A stretch of DNA of 64,000 nt, from assembly GCF_006539565.1 (NCBI RefSeq), contig NZ_BJNG01000037.1, positions 62,001 to 126,000 on the forward strand. Direction: 5' to 3'. The stretch comes from Pseudonocardia hydrocarbonoxydans (GTDB lineage Bacteria > Actinomycetota > Actinomycetes > Mycobacteriales > Pseudonocardiaceae). Below, one piece after another: positions 26,531-35,917 of the stretch. The position numbers and the translations under genes were made by a program. The notes under the pieces are model-generated. The model saw nothing but the letters and a program-made list of their open reading frames with translations. It was not told the origin of the DNA and did not search any database. The first letter of the stretch is position 1; each line of letters begins with the position of its first letter.

Positions 26531-28783
26531 GTGACGATCGAGCCCGATATCGAGGTCGGCGAGCCCAAGACCGCCGCGGCCGGCTTCCCGGCGGTGGCCG
26601 TCAGCCTGGGCATGGCGGTGAAGCAGATGGGGCCGGTGCGCACCGCGCGCAACCTGCTGCGCCTCAACCAGGTCGACGGTTTCGACTGCATGAGCTGCGC
26701 CTGGCCCGACCCGGACCCGGAGCACCGCCACACCGCGGAGTTCTGCGAGAACGGGGCCAAGGCCGTCGCCTGGGAGGGCGACACCCGCCGGATCGGCCGC
26801 GAGTTCTTCGCCGCGCACTCCCTGGCCGACCTGGAGACGCGCTCGGAGTACTGGATGGGGCAGCAGGGCCGGCTCACCGAGCCGATGGTCCGGCGCGCGG
26901 GCGGCACGCACTACGAGCCGATCTCCTGGGACGCCGCGTTCGCCCTGGTCGCGGAGCACCTGAACGCGCTGGGGAGCCCGGACGAGGCGCTGTTCTACAC
27001 CTCGGGCCGCGCGTCGAACGAGGCCGCGTTCGTCTACCAGCTCTTCGCGCGGGCCTACGGCACCAACAACCTGCCCGACTGCTCCAACATGTGCCACGAG
27101 TCCACCTCGGTGGGGCTCGCCGACACCATCGGCATCGGCAAGGGCTCGGTCTCCCTCGACGACATCCACGAGGCCGACCTCATCGTCATCTCCGGGCAGA
27201 ACCCGGGCACGAACCACCCGCGGATGCTCTCGGCGCTGGAGATCGCGAAGAACGACGGCGCCACGATCGTCGCGATCAACCCGCTGCGCGAGGCCGGGCT
27301 GCTGAAGTTCAACAACCCGCAGAAGCCCTCGGGCATGGCCGGGCGCGGCACCGAGCTGGCCGACCAGTACCTGCAGATCCGTTCCGACGGCGACCTCGCG
27401 CTATGGCAGGCGCTGGGCCACCTGCTGCTCGCCCGCGGCGTGGCCGACGAGGAGTTCATCGCCGAGCACACCGTCGGCTTCGACGCCTACGCCGAGCACC
27501 TGCGCGAGATCGACCGCGACGAGGTCCTCGCCGCCACCGGCCTGCGCTGGGCGCAGATCGAGGAGCTGGCCGACGTCTTCGCGCGGTCGCACAAGATCGT
27601 CAACTGCTGGGCCATGGGCATCACCCAGCACCGCAACGCCGTCGCGACGATCAAGGAGTTCGTCAACGTCGCGCTGCTCCAAGGCATGATCGGCAAGCCG
27701 GGAGCGGGGCTGTGCCCCGTGCGGGGGCACTCCAACGTGCAGGGCGACCGCACGATGGGCATCTGGGAGCGCTCCCCCGACTCCTTCCTCGACGCGCTGC
27801 GCGACGAGTTCGGCTTCGAGCCGCCGCGCGAGCACGGCCTCGACGCCGTCAAGGCCGTCCGGGCGCTGCGCGACGGCGCCGCGCACGTGTTCGTCGGGCT
27901 GGGCGGCAACTTCGTCTCGGCGATGTCCGACACCGCCGTCACCGAGGCGGCGCTGCGCGGTGCGCGGCTGACCGTCCAGATCTCGACGAAGCTCAACCGC
28001 AGCCACGTCGTGTGCGGGGAGACCGCGCTGATCCTGCCGACACTGGGCCGCACCGAGAAGGACCTCTCCGGCGGGACCGAGCAGCGCGTCACCGTCGAGG
28101 ACTCGATGTCGGCGGTGCACGCGTCGCGCGGGCGGATGGAGCCGGCGAGCGCGGACCTGCGCTCCGAGGTGGGCATCCTGTGCGGCATCGCCGCCGCCAC
28201 CCTCGGCGATCGGCACGGCATCCCGTGGCACGCGTTCGCGGAGGACTACGACGAGATCCGGCACCGCATCGCCCGCGTCGTGCCCGGCTGCGACGACTAC
28301 GCGGAGAAGATCCGGGCCCGCGGCGGATTCACGCTGCCGCACCCGCCGCGCGACAGCCGCACCTTCCCGACGGAGCCCGGCAGGGCCGTGTTCTCGGTGA
28401 GCCCGCTCGCCGCCGTGCAGGTGCCGGAGGGGCGCCTGGTGCTGCAGACGATGCGCAGCCACGACCAGTTCAACACCACGATCTACGGCCTCGACGACCG
28501 CTACCGCGGCATCCACCACGGCCGCCGCGTGGTGTTCATCGGCGCGGCGGACCTGGCCGAGCTCGGTTTCGCCGACGGCGACGTGGTCGACCTGGTCAGC
28601 GAGTGGGAGGACGGCGTCGAGCGGCGGGCCGACGGGTTCCGGCTCGTCGAGTACTCCACGCCGAAGGGCTGCGTCGCCGCCTACTACCCGGAGACGAACC
28701 CGCTGATCCCGCTCGCCTCGGTGGCGCTGGAGTCCAACACCCCGACGTCGAAGTGGGTCGTGGTCCGGCTCGTCAGGCCCTGA
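26531..28783 (+). CDS. FdhF/YdeP-family molybdopterin oxidoreductase (750 aa)
   Basis: This is a bis-MGD-type catalytic subunit of the YdeP group. The N-terminal CMSCAWPDPDPEHRHTAEFCENGAKAVAWEG block is typical of the group. Molybdopterin-binding regions follow: YTSGRASNEAAFVYQLFARAYGTNNLPDCSNMCHES, GQNPGTNHPRM and the C-terminal domain with NTTIYGLDDRYRG. E. coli YdeP contributes to acid resistance, but the substrate of the group is not established. The start is GTG 26531. Its last 11 bp overlap the convergent membrane-protein gene. Confidence 0.92.
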   Translation: MTIEPDIEVGEPKTAAAGFPAVAVSLGMAVKQMGPVRTARNLLRLNQVDGFDCMSCAWPDPDPEHRHTAEFCENGAKAVAWEGDTRRIGREFFAAHSLADLETRSEYWMGQQGRLTEPMVRRAGGTHYEPISWDAAFALVAEHLNALGSPDEALFYTSGRASNEAAFVYQLFARAYGTNNLPDCSNMCHESTSVGLADTIGIGKGSVSLDDIHEADLIVISGQNPGTNHPRMLSALEIAKNDGATIVAINPLREAGLLKFNNPQKPSGMAGRGTELADQYLQIRSDGDLALWQALGHLLLARGVADEEFIAEHTVGFDAYAEHLREIDRDEVLAATGLRWAQIEELADVFARSHKIVNCWAMGITQHRNAVATIKEFVNVALLQGMIGKPGAGLCPVRGHSNVQGDRTMGIWERSPDSFLDALRDEFGFEPPREHGLDAVKAVRALRDGAAHVFVGLGGNFVSAMSDTAVTEAALRGARLTVQISTKLNRSHVVCGETALILPTLGRTEKDLSGGTEQRVTVEDSMSAVHASRGRMEPASADLRSEVGILCGIAAATLGDRHGIPWHAFAEDYDEIRHRIARVVPGCDDYAEKIRARGGFTLPHPPRDSRTFPTEPGRAVFSVSPLAAVQVPEGRLVLQTMRSHDQFNTTIYGLDDRYRGIHHGRRVVFIGAADLAELGFADGDVVDLVSEWEDGVERRADGFRLVEYSTPKGCVAAYYPETNPLIPLASVALESNTPTSKWVVVRLVRP

Positions 28784-29279
28784 CCGGGGTCGGTCGGGTG
28801 GCGCCCCACAGCAGGCCGCCGAGCATGAACACCCCCGGCAGCACCCCGGCGAGCAGCGCCACGACGGCGGCCGACCCCCCGGCGACCGCCGCGACGAGGC
28901 CCGCCACACCCAGCAGGGCGAGGACGACGCCGGCCCGGCCCAGCACCGGGGCCCTCCACATCCGGGCCAGCGGAAGCAGGTGCAGGCCGACGACGATCGT
29001 CACCCACGGCAGCGGCGGCAGGCCCAGCGCGTTCAGCACCTGCGCCCCCAGGACGATCGCGACCACCTCGCCGAGCACGACGAGCCAGTAGAGGCGGTCG
29101 AAGTGCGGCCGCTCGCCGGGACCCGCGCCGCGGCCGCGGAACGTCAGCACCACCAGCGCGACGAACGCGAGCACGCCCGCCCCCTGCAGCACCGGTCCGG
29201 CCGGGTTGCCGAGCGCCCCCGCGTTGACCAGCACGTAGACCAGACCGAACGACCCGCCGATGAGCGCCCCGATGTTCAT
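28773..29279 (-). CDS. Hypothetical membrane protein, five to six helices (168 aa)
   Basis: The product is almost wholly hydrophobic, with segments such as IGGSFGLVYVLVNAGAL, GVLAFVALVVLTF and LVVLGEVVAIVLGAQVL. No motif for a transporter or enzyme is seen. The ATG at 29279 is preferred, since upstream in-frame sequence is short and polar. It overlaps the 3' end of the YdeP gene by 11 bp on the opposite strand. Confidence 0.68.
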   Translation of the reverse strand: MNIGALIGGSFGLVYVLVNAGALGNPAGPVLQGAGVLAFVALVVLTFRGRGAGPGERPHFDRLYWLVVLGEVVAIVLGAQVLNALGLPPLPWVTIVVGLHLLPLARMWRAPVLGRAGVVLALLGVAGLVAAVAGGSAAVVALLAGVLPGVFMLGGLLWGATRPTPVRA

Positions 29280-29344
29280 GAGGAGAGCATGACCGGCGCT
29301 CCGGGCCGCCGGTACGCACAAATGTCACCGCCGCGGTGCCGCCC

Positions 29345-29412
29345 CCGTCGCACACCCTCCGGCCCGTCGCAGACCGTCCGACCTCTGCGTCGAGCGAGAA
29401 CCTGTGCGACGG
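29345..29412. repeat. Inverted CCGTCGCACA repeat in an intergenic gap
   Basis: CCGTCGCACA at 29345-29354 is inverted at 29403-29412 (TGTGCGACGG) with a 48-bp spacer that also contains partial copies (CGTCGCAGACCG). It sits between two leftward genes and resembles the CGCACACAGG element near 17.7 kb, suggesting a genome-wide intergenic motif of this organism. Confidence 0.4.
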
Positions 29413-29420
29413 CGGCCGGC

Positions 29421-30326
29421 TCAGCCGATCTCCAGCACCACCTTGCCGGCCTCGTGGCCGCGTTCCACCGCTGCCAGGGCGGCGCGGGCGTCGTCGAACC
29501 CGACCACCCGGGTGACGTGCGGGTCCAGCCCGCCCGCCGCGACGAGGCGGGCCAGCTCGGCCAGCACCGCGGTGCTGCGGTCGCGCGCCACGTCGGCCCC
29601 GCCGAGCTCGGCCACCAGCGGCTTGTCGGCGACCGACCGCAGCCGCGACCGGTCGCCGACCAGCGAGGCGACGGTGCGCAGGGCGGCGCCACCGACCAGG
29701 TCGAACACCGCGTCGACGCCCGACGGCGCCGCGGCCCGCACCCGGTCGAGCACCCCGGTCCCGTAGGCGACCGGGACGGTCCCGAACCGCCGCAGCAGGT
29801 CGTGCTTGGCCGGGCTCGCGACACCGACCACGCGGAGGCCGCGGGCCGCGGCCAGCTGCACCACGGCCACCCCCACCCCGCCGCCCGCGCCGTTGACCAC
29901 CAGCGTCGCCCCGGCCGGGAGGTCGAGGCCGGTGAGCGCGTCGTGGGCGGTGCCGGCGGCGACCGGGAGCACGGCCGCGTCGACGGACGACACCCCGACC
30001 GGGCGGTGCGCGGCGAACGACGCCGTCACCCGCGCCAGCGGCGCCCAGCCGCCGACCATGCCGGGGCAGCCGCCGAACACCTCGTCCCCGACGGCGAAGC
30101 CCGCGGTCCCCGGCCCGAGCGCCACGACGGTGCCGGCCACCTCCCGGCCCAGCACCGCGGGCGGCTCGACGCCGTGGGCGCCCTCGCGCAGCCGCCGGTC
30201 GCCGGGGTTCACCCCGGCCGCGAGCACGCGGACCAGCAGCTCCCCCGCCCCCGCGACGGGCTCGGGCACGTCGAGGAACGCCTCGTGCTCCGGCCCGCCG
30301 ACGGCGGTGAACCCGTAGGCCCTCAC
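29421..30326 (-). CDS. Zinc-independent quinone-oxidoreductase-like MDR protein (301 aa)
   Basis: This medium-chain dehydrogenase/reductase has an N-terminal GroES-like domain (FLDVPEPVAGAGELLVRVLAAGVNPGDRRL) and a Rossmann domain with NGAGGGVGVAVVQLA. The structural-zinc cysteines of alcohol dehydrogenases are absent, matching the quinone-oxidoreductase branch. The GTG start overlaps the stop of the aminotransferase gene (GTGA). It probably reduces quinones or enones with NADPH; the true substrate is unknown. Confidence 0.88.
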   Translation of the reverse strand: MRAYGFTAVGGPEHEAFLDVPEPVAGAGELLVRVLAAGVNPGDRRLREGAHGVEPPAVLGREVAGTVVALGPGTAGFAVGDEVFGGCPGMVGGWAPLARVTASFAAHRPVGVSSVDAAVLPVAAGTAHDALTGLDLPAGATLVVNGAGGGVGVAVVQLAAARGLRVVGVASPAKHDLLRRFGTVPVAYGTGVLDRVRAAAPSGVDAVFDLVGGAALRTVASLVGDRSRLRSVADKPLVAELGGADVARDRSTAVLAELARLVAAGGLDPHVTRVVGFDDARAALAAVERGHEAGKVVLEIG

Positions 30327-31477
30327 AGCGCGGCGCGCAGCCCGGCGAGCCGCGAGACCGCCTCGGTCAGCACCTCGTCGCGCTTGCAGAACGCGAACCG
30401 CACCAGCGTGCGGCCCAGCTCCGGGTCGGCGCAGAACACCGACACCGGCACCGCGGCCACCCCGGCCAGCTCCGGCAGCCGCCAGCAGAAATCCGCCCCG
30501 TCGGTGACGCCCAGCGGTGCGACGTCGGTGACGACGAAGTAGGTGCCCGCCGACGGGTACACGGTCAGCCCGGCCGCGCGCAGGCCGTCCGACAGGAGGT
30601 CGCGCTTGCGCTCCAGACCGGCCGCGAGGTCGGTGTAGAAGGAGTCGGGCAGGGCGAGCGCGGCGGCGATGGCCGGCTGGAACGGCGCGCCGCTGACGTA
30701 GGTGAGGAACTGCTTGGCCGCGCGCACCGCCGCCACCAGCTCCGACGGCCCGTGCACCCAGCCGACCTTCCACCCCGTCACCGAGAACGTCTTGCCCGCC
30801 GAGGAGATCGTGAGCGTCCGCTCGGCCATCCCGGGCAGCGTCGCCATCGGCACGTGCGCGTGGCCGGAGAAGACCATGTGCTCGTACACCTCGTCGGCCA
30901 CGACCACCGCGCCGTACTCGGCGGCCAGCGCACCGATGTGCGCGAGCTGCTCCGCGGTGAACACCGCCCCGGTCGGGTTGTGCGGGGTGTTCAGCAGCAC
31001 CACGCGCGTGCGCGACGAGAACGCCGCCCGCAGCTCGTCGGGGTCGAACCCGAACGACGGCGGCCGCAGCGGCACCGCCTTGAGCACCGCACCGGCGAGC
31101 GCGACGGTCGCGGCGTAGGAGTCGTAGTACGGCTGGAAGGTGACGACCTCGTCGCCCGGGTCGCACAGCGCGAGCACCGCCGCCGCGATCGCCTCGGTGG
31201 CCCCGGTGGTGACCAGCACGTCGTCCGGGTCGACCGACAGGCCGTGGAACCGGCTCTGGTGCTCGGCCACCGCGGCCCGCAGCGCCGGGATCCCCGGCCC
31301 GGGCGGGTACTGGTTGAGCCCGCCGGTGATGTTGGCCGCGGCGTCGGCCAGCAGCGACGGCGGTCCGTCGGTGTCGGGGAAGCCCTGCCCGAGGTTGATC
31401 GCCCCCGTCCGCAGGGCCAGCGCCGACATCTCGGCGAAGATCGTCGACGTGAACGGTCGCATCCGCTCGACCAGCAT
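30323..31477 (-). CDS. Class I/II PLP-dependent aminotransferase, DapC/kynurenine type (384 aa)
   Basis: Fold-type I aminotransferase with LNTPHNPTGAVF, the Asp-Tyr pair in VVADEVYEHMVF, the PLP-binding lysine in SSAGKTFSVTGWKVGW, and the C-terminal arginine region RFAFCKRDEVL. The N-terminal MRPFTSTIFAEMSALA is typical of the actinobacterial group annotated as N-succinyldiaminopimelate or methionine/kynurenine aminotransferases. ATG 31477 (MLVERMRPF) is chosen; the longer in-frame extension is unlike protein. It is coupled to the downstream MDR gene. Confidence 0.9.
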   Translation of the reverse strand: MLVERMRPFTSTIFAEMSALALRTGAINLGQGFPDTDGPPSLLADAAANITGGLNQYPPGPGIPALRAAVAEHQSRFHGLSVDPDDVLVTTGATEAIAAAVLALCDPGDEVVTFQPYYDSYAATVALAGAVLKAVPLRPPSFGFDPDELRAAFSSRTRVVLLNTPHNPTGAVFTAEQLAHIGALAAEYGAVVVADEVYEHMVFSGHAHVPMATLPGMAERTLTISSAGKTFSVTGWKVGWVHGPSELVAAVRAAKQFLTYVSGAPFQPAIAAALALPDSFYTDLAAGLERKRDLLSDGLRAAGLTVYPSAGTYFVVTDVAPLGVTDGADFCWRLPELAGVAAVPVSVFCADPELGRTLVRFAFCKRDEVLTEAVSRLAGLRAAL

Positions 31478-31569
31478 TCCCGCACCGTAACCCGGCCGCC
31501 CGGTGTGTGCGGCGTCACACCCGGCGGAGATCGGGAACAACGCGCCGGAGGCCGGTCCTTGACCGCTCA

Positions 31570-32838
31570 GTGACGACAACCCCCGATCGAGTCGAGCTGA
31601 GAACGGCCCCCGATCGGGGCCAGCGGCTGCGGTTGATCGTGATCCTCGGATCGATGATCGCGCTCGGCCCCCTGACCATCGACATGTACCTGCCGGCCCT
31701 GCCGACGATCACCACCGACCTGCTGACGACCTCGGCCGCGGTCCAGCTGACGCTGACCGGCACCCTGCTCGGGCTCGCGCTCGGCCAGCTCGTCATCGGC
31801 CCGCTGTCGGACGCGCTGGGCCGCAAGCGCCCGCTGATCGCCGGCACCGCGCTGCACGTCGTGTCCTCGCTGCTGTGCGCCGTCGCCCCGAACATCGCGG
31901 TGCTCGGCGCGCTGCGGGTGCTGCAGGGCATGGGCGCCGCGGCCGGGGCCGTCATCGCGATGGCCATCGTGCGCGACCTCTACACCGGCCGCCCCGCCGC
32001 CACGCTGATCTCCCGGCTGATCCTGGTGATGGGTGCCGCGCCGGTGATCGCCCCGACGCTGGGCGGTGAGCTGCTGCGCTTCACCTCCTGGCGCGGGGTG
32101 TTCGTGGCGCTCGCCGCGATCGGCGTCGTCCTGATCCCGGTGGCGCTGGTGGGGCTGCGCGAGACGCTCCCGCCCGAGCGCCGACGCACCGCCGGGGTCC
32201 GCGGCACCCTGCGCGACTACGGCGCCCTGTTCGGCGACCGCACGTTCGTCGGGCTGGTGGTGGTGGCCGGGCTCGCGATGTCGGCGCTGCTCGGCTACGT
32301 CTCGGGCTCGTCGTTCGTGTTCCAGGACCAGTTCGGGCTCGACCAGCAGCAGTTCGGGCTGGTCTTCGGCTCCGGCGCGATCTTCCTGATCCTCGCCACC
32401 CAGCTCAACCCGGTGCTGCTGCGCCGCTTCGAGCCCCGCCAGATCCTGCTCGCCGCCGTCGCGGCGGGCGCGGGCGCCGGCGTCCTGCTCGTGCTGATCG
32501 CGGCCACCGGGTTCGCCGGGATCGTGGGCGTCCTCGGCGCGATGTGGCTGGTGCTGTTCTGCACCGGCCTCGCCCTGCCCAACGCGCCCGCCGTCGCGCT
32601 GTCGCGCCACGGCGAGACCGCCGGCACGGCGGCCGCACTGCTCGGGGCCGTCCAGTTCGGCATCGGCGCGGTGATCTCGCCGGTCGTCGGGCTGCTGGGC
32701 AACGACGCGCTCGCGATGGGCGCGGTCGTCGTGGGCGGGATGGTGCTGGCGCTGGTCGTGCTGGTCACCGTCGTGCGGCCGTGGACCCTGGCGGACGTGG
32801 CGTACGAACCGCCAGGAACGGCAGGAACGCCTGCGTGA
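31570..32838 (+). CDS. Bcr/CflA-family MFS multidrug exporter (422 aa)
   Basis: Twelve hydrophobic segments are visible. Early motifs typical of Bcr/CflA drug:H+ antiporters include LGPLTIDMYLPALPTI and GPLSDALGRKRPLIAG (motif A), and motif C-like GAAPVIAPTLGG. Relatives export bicyclomycin, chloramphenicol or sulfonamides. I chose GTG 31570 (VTTTPDRVEL); an upstream in-frame start would add 21 Arg-rich residues. The last 74 bp overlap the convergent YczE-like gene. Confidence 0.9.
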   Translation: MTTTPDRVELRTAPDRGQRLRLIVILGSMIALGPLTIDMYLPALPTITTDLLTTSAAVQLTLTGTLLGLALGQLVIGPLSDALGRKRPLIAGTALHVVSSLLCAVAPNIAVLGALRVLQGMGAAAGAVIAMAIVRDLYTGRPAATLISRLILVMGAAPVIAPTLGGELLRFTSWRGVFVALAAIGVVLIPVALVGLRETLPPERRRTAGVRGTLRDYGALFGDRTFVGLVVVAGLAMSALLGYVSGSSFVFQDQFGLDQQQFGLVFGSGAIFLILATQLNPVLLRRFEPRQILLAAVAAGAGAGVLLVLIAATGFAGIVGVLGAMWLVLFCTGLALPNAPAVALSRHGETAGTAAALLGAVQFGIGAVISPVVGLLGNDALAMGAVVVGGMVLALVVLVTVVRPWTLADVAYEPPGTAGTPA

Positions 32839-33415
32839 GCGGGCCGATGGCCAGCGCGTAGAGCACCGTGCCGGCGCCGACGGTGCCGCCGAGCAGCCAG
32901 CCCGCCGTCAGCACGGTGACCTCGATGCCCGTCCGCACCAGCCGCAGCGAGCGCCCGGTGCGGGCGGCCAGGCCGGTCATCAGCCCGTCGCGCGGCCCGG
33001 GGCCCAGCCGCGCCCCGACGTAGGCCGCCGACGCCACCCCGTTGAGCACGATCCCGGCCGTCATCAGCGCGACGCGGGCGGGCAGCGCGTCGGGTGCGGG
33101 GAGCAGGGCCAGCGCGACGTCCACGGTGACGGCGATGACCAGCACGTTCGCCACCGTCCCGACGCCCGGCCGTTGGCGCAGCGGGATCCACAGCAGCAGC
33201 ACCACGACCCCGGTGACGGCGGTGACGAGCCCGAACCCGAGCGGCGTCCGCTCCGTCAGCCCCTCGTGCAGGACGTCCCACGGGTTGAGCCCGAGCGTGG
33301 CGCGGACCTGCATCGCCATCGACGTGCCGTAGAGCGCGAGGCCGCCGACCAGCTGCGCCAGCCGCCGCACCGGGTCGTGCGTGACGGGCAGGGGGCGCAG
33401 CTCGATCGCGGTCAT
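32765..33415 (-). CDS. YczE/YyaS/YitT-family membrane protein (216 aa)
   Basis: Five to six hydrophobic helices and the family hallmarks LNPWDVLHEGLTERTPLGFG near residue 43 and GLGPGPRDGLMTGLA-type text (ARLGPGPRDGLMTGL) near 140 are present. Members are uncharacterised; Bacillus YczE is linked to surfactin production. The ATG at 33415 fits the family length. The 3' end overlaps the MFS exporter gene on the other strand by 74 bp, so both transcripts are complementary there. Confidence 0.85.
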   Translation of the reverse strand: MTAIELRPLPVTHDPVRRLAQLVGGLALYGTSMAMQVRATLGLNPWDVLHEGLTERTPLGFGLVTAVTGVVVLLLWIPLRQRPGVGTVANVLVIAVTVDVALALLPAPDALPARVALMTAGIVLNGVASAAYVGARLGPGPRDGLMTGLAARTGRSLRLVRTGIEVTVLTAGWLLGGTVGAGTVLYALAIGPLTQAFLPFLAVRTPRPPGSTAARR

Positions 33416-33536
33416 GCCCCGATCCTCACCGGCCGCGCCCGCCGCGCCAGATCCACCTCGGCACGGGTGGCCCCGTCCGGGCGACGGGGCGGGCCGCCAT
33501 GATGTGCGGATCAATCCCGGGTGTGCGGAGGTCGTC

Positions 33537-35456
33537 GTGCGCAGGTTGCTGGTGCTGGGGCTGCTGGTCCTCGGGGTGGGGCTGCTCGGGGGCGGGGTCG
33601 CCGCGGCCGAGCCGCCGCTGCGGGTCGGGCCGGCGGTCACCGACGCCGCGGGCGTCCTCGCCGCGGGCGACGAGGCCCGCATCACCGAGGCGTTCGGCCG
33701 GCTGCGCGAGGCCAACGGCACCCAGCTGTTCGTCGTCTACGTCGAGTCCTTCGACGGCGCGGGCGGGCAGGAGTGGGCCGACGAGTCCGCCGCGCTGTCC
33801 CAGTTCGGCCGCGACGACGTGCTGCTCGCCGTGGCCGTCGGCGACCGGGCCTACGGCGTGTCGGTCGCCGACGACCTCGGGCTCTCCGACTCCACCGTCG
33901 ACGGCGCGATCGCCGACGCCGAGGGACGGCTCGCGGCGGGCGACTGGGCCGGGGCGGCGATCGCGCTGTCCGACGGCCTCGGCGGCGGGGGCGGCGACTT
34001 CCCCACCGGCACCGTGCTGGTCGGCGGCGTGCTGCTGGTCGGGGGCGGCGCCTGGTACGTGACCTCGCGGCGGCGCCGCACCCGCGCCGCCCGGAACCCG
34101 GACGCACAGGCCCCGGCCGGGCCTGCCGCCCCGCGCGACGAGTTCACCGACGTCGCCACCGACGATCTCGCCTACCGCGCCAGCGCCGGCCTGATCGAGG
34201 TCGACGAGGCCGTGCGCACCTCGGAGATCGAGCTGTCGGCCGCACGCGGGCACTTCGGCGACCAGGCGGTGGCCGGGTTCGCCGCTGCCGTCGAGGAGTC
34301 GCGGGCCGACATGCTGCGCGCGTTCGGCATCCGCCAGCTGCTCGACGACGACGTCCCCGAGGACGAGCCGGCGAAGCGGGCGATGTACGCCGACATCGTC
34401 CGCGCCTGCCGCTCCGCCGACGAACGCCTCGACGCCCAGGTCGCCGCGTTCGACGCCCTGCGCGACCTGGAGACCCGGGCCCCGGAGTACGTGTCCGGCC
34501 TGGCCGCCCGCCGCGACGCGGTGCTCGCGCGGGTCCCGCGGGCCGAGTCGGCCTGGGCGGCGCTGTCGGCGCGCTACGCCCCGAGCGCGCTGGAGCCGGT
34601 GGCCGGGTCGCTGGACCGGGCCCGCGACCTGCTCGACGTCGCCGGCACCGAGATCGTCGCCGCCCGCGCCGCGCTCGACGCCGGCTCCCGCCCGGCCGCG
34701 GTCGTGTCCGGCCGGGCCGCGGAGGACGCGCTCACCCAGGCCGAGACCCTGCTCGACGCCGTCCTGCGCCGCGACGCCGAGCTGGTCGAGGCCGCCGCCG
34801 CCCTCCCCGCCGCGCGCGCCGAGACCGGGCAGGACCTCGCCGAGGCCCGCGCGCTGGACCCGTCGCTCGCGCCCGCCGTCGCCCGCGCCGAGGCCGCGGT
34901 CGAGGCCTCGGCCCAGGTCGAGGCGTCCGACCCGATCGCCGCCCTGCGCCTGCTCGACGAGGCGGGCGCCGCGCTCGACGAGGCCATCGCCGCCGCCCGC
35001 GCCGAGCAGGACCGGCGCCGCCGCACCGCCGCGGTGCTGGAGCAGACCGTGCTCACCGCCCGCTCGGCCGTCGCCGCGGCGGCCGACTTCATCGGGACGC
35101 GGCGCGGCGCCGTCGGCGCGCAGGCCCGTACCCGGCTCGCCGAGGCCCAGCGCCACCTGCAGGCCGCGACCTCCGGCGGCGACCCCGCGGTCGCGCTGCG
35201 GGAGGCGCAGCAGGCCGACGCCCGGGCCCAGGAGGCGTTGCGGCTCGCGCAGTCCGACGTGTCGGGCTGGTCGGCGCCCGCGTCGTCGGGCGGGGGCCTG
35301 GGGGTCGACCTGGGCAGCCTGATCCTCGGCGGGATCATCTCCGGGGCCACCCGCGGAGGGGGCGGGGGCTTCGGGGGTGGGGGCGGCGGCCGCTCGCCGG
35401 GCAGCTTCGGCGGCTCGTCGTCACGGGGGCGCCGGGGTGGCGGCGGCCGGTTCTGA
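33537..35456 (+). CDS. TPM-domain (TLP18.3/Psb32-like) membrane protein with coiled-coil and Gly-rich tail (639 aa)
   Basis: A signal peptide (LLVLGLLVLGVGLLGGGVAAA) precedes a TPM domain (residues 30-135: VTDAAGVLAAGDEARITEAFGRLREANGTQLFVVYVESF). A transmembrane helix follows (VLVGGVLLVGGGAWYV, near 165), then a long Ala/Glu/Arg-rich helical region of about 380 residues and a C-terminal Gly/Ser/Phe-rich tail. This is the standard layout of actinobacterial TPM proteins of unknown function. The GTG start has GGAGG eight bases upstream. It is the last complete host gene before the integrated element. Confidence 0.88.
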   Translation: MRRLLVLGLLVLGVGLLGGGVAAAEPPLRVGPAVTDAAGVLAAGDEARITEAFGRLREANGTQLFVVYVESFDGAGGQEWADESAALSQFGRDDVLLAVAVGDRAYGVSVADDLGLSDSTVDGAIADAEGRLAAGDWAGAAIALSDGLGGGGGDFPTGTVLVGGVLLVGGGAWYVTSRRRRTRAARNPDAQAPAGPAAPRDEFTDVATDDLAYRASAGLIEVDEAVRTSEIELSAARGHFGDQAVAGFAAAVEESRADMLRAFGIRQLLDDDVPEDEPAKRAMYADIVRACRSADERLDAQVAAFDALRDLETRAPEYVSGLAARRDAVLARVPRAESAWAALSARYAPSALEPVAGSLDRARDLLDVAGTEIVAARAALDAGSRPAAVVSGRAAEDALTQAETLLDAVLRRDAELVEAAAALPAARAETGQDLAEARALDPSLAPAVARAEAAVEASAQVEASDPIAALRLLDEAGAALDEAIAAARAEQDRRRRTAAVLEQTVLTARSAVAAAADFIGTRRGAVGAQARTRLAEAQRHLQAATSGGDPAVALREAQQADARAQEALRLAQSDVSGWSAPASSGGGLGVDLGSLILGGIISGATRGGGGGFGGGGGGRSPGSFGGSSSRGRRGGGGRF

Positions 35457-35473
35457 GCCCGCCGCCGCCCGGC

Positions 35474-35501
35474 TCAGGCGAAGTCCTCGGGCGAGACCTC
35501 G
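35474..35501 (-). pseudogene. Severed 3' end of the DUF151 nuclease gene (left junction)
   Basis: On the minus strand this stretch reads as codons for EVSPEDFA followed by TGA (stop at 35474-35476). That is the expected C-terminus of the DUF151 gene now found 12.7 kb away at 48166-48681, whose sequence matches up to ...DEVSP before diverging. The fragment is the part of the target gene cut off when the element integrated. Confidence 0.85.
35490..35501. other. attL core (left attachment repeat)
   Basis: GGCGAGACCTCG at 35490-35501 is repeated exactly at 48209-48220. The left flank (TCAGGCGAAGTCCTC) is host coding sequence, and the right flank (CCAAGCTCTTAGG) is element DNA. The integrase gene lies 0.4 kb inside this end, as expected. 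Confidence 0.85.
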
Positions 35502-35554
35502 CCAAGCTCTTAGGTATGCAAGCCACAACGGCTTGCCGACCGAGGGAGCAGTCA

Positions 35555-35917
35555 GTGAAGGTCATCGTTCGTAAGCCCCGGCTGACCAGCCGGCACTCTG
35601 AGATCCTGCGGTTCGTCGGGGTGGCCCTGGCCGCCGCTCTGACGGTCGTCGGACTCGGGTTCGTCGGTTCGTACGCCGGTGCGTCCGCAGCGTGCGTCGC
35701 GGCGGTTGGAGCGGTCGGGCTCGGTCGTCCGCTCCGAGAGATCAGGGACGACCGAGCCTCCGAGGTTCGGACCGGTGACGACCTCTGGTCGCCCGGTCGC
35801 GGGTTCCTCCCGGTCGTGGACACACTCCAGGACGATCGATACGTGGAGATCACCACCGACGACGCCGAGGCGTATGGCGCTGACGAGCTGGTGACGGTTC
35901 GTAGGGTCTCGGAGTGA
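35555..35917 (+). CDS. Small membrane protein upstream of integrase (120 aa)
   Basis: The product carries two adjacent hydrophobic stretches (FVGVALAAALTVVGLGFVGSYAGASAACVAAVGAVGLG, residues 20-55) followed by an acidic, soluble tail. GAGGGAG lies about 7 bases before the GTG start; an upstream in-frame ATG at 35516 would cross into attachment-site DNA. The GTG of the integrase gene overlaps its stop, so it is co-translated with the recombinase. No family recognised. Confidence 0.65.
   Translation: MKVIVRKPRLTSRHSEILRFVGVALAAALTVVGLGFVGSYAGASAACVAAVGAVGLGRPLREIRDDRASEVRTGDDLWSPGRGFLPVVDTLQDDRYVEITTDDAEAYGADELVTVRRVSE

Noticed and set aside
35456-35520. tRNA gene as the integration target
   Set aside because: No tRNA-like fold is present at either junction; the target is the 3' end of a DUF151 protein gene.
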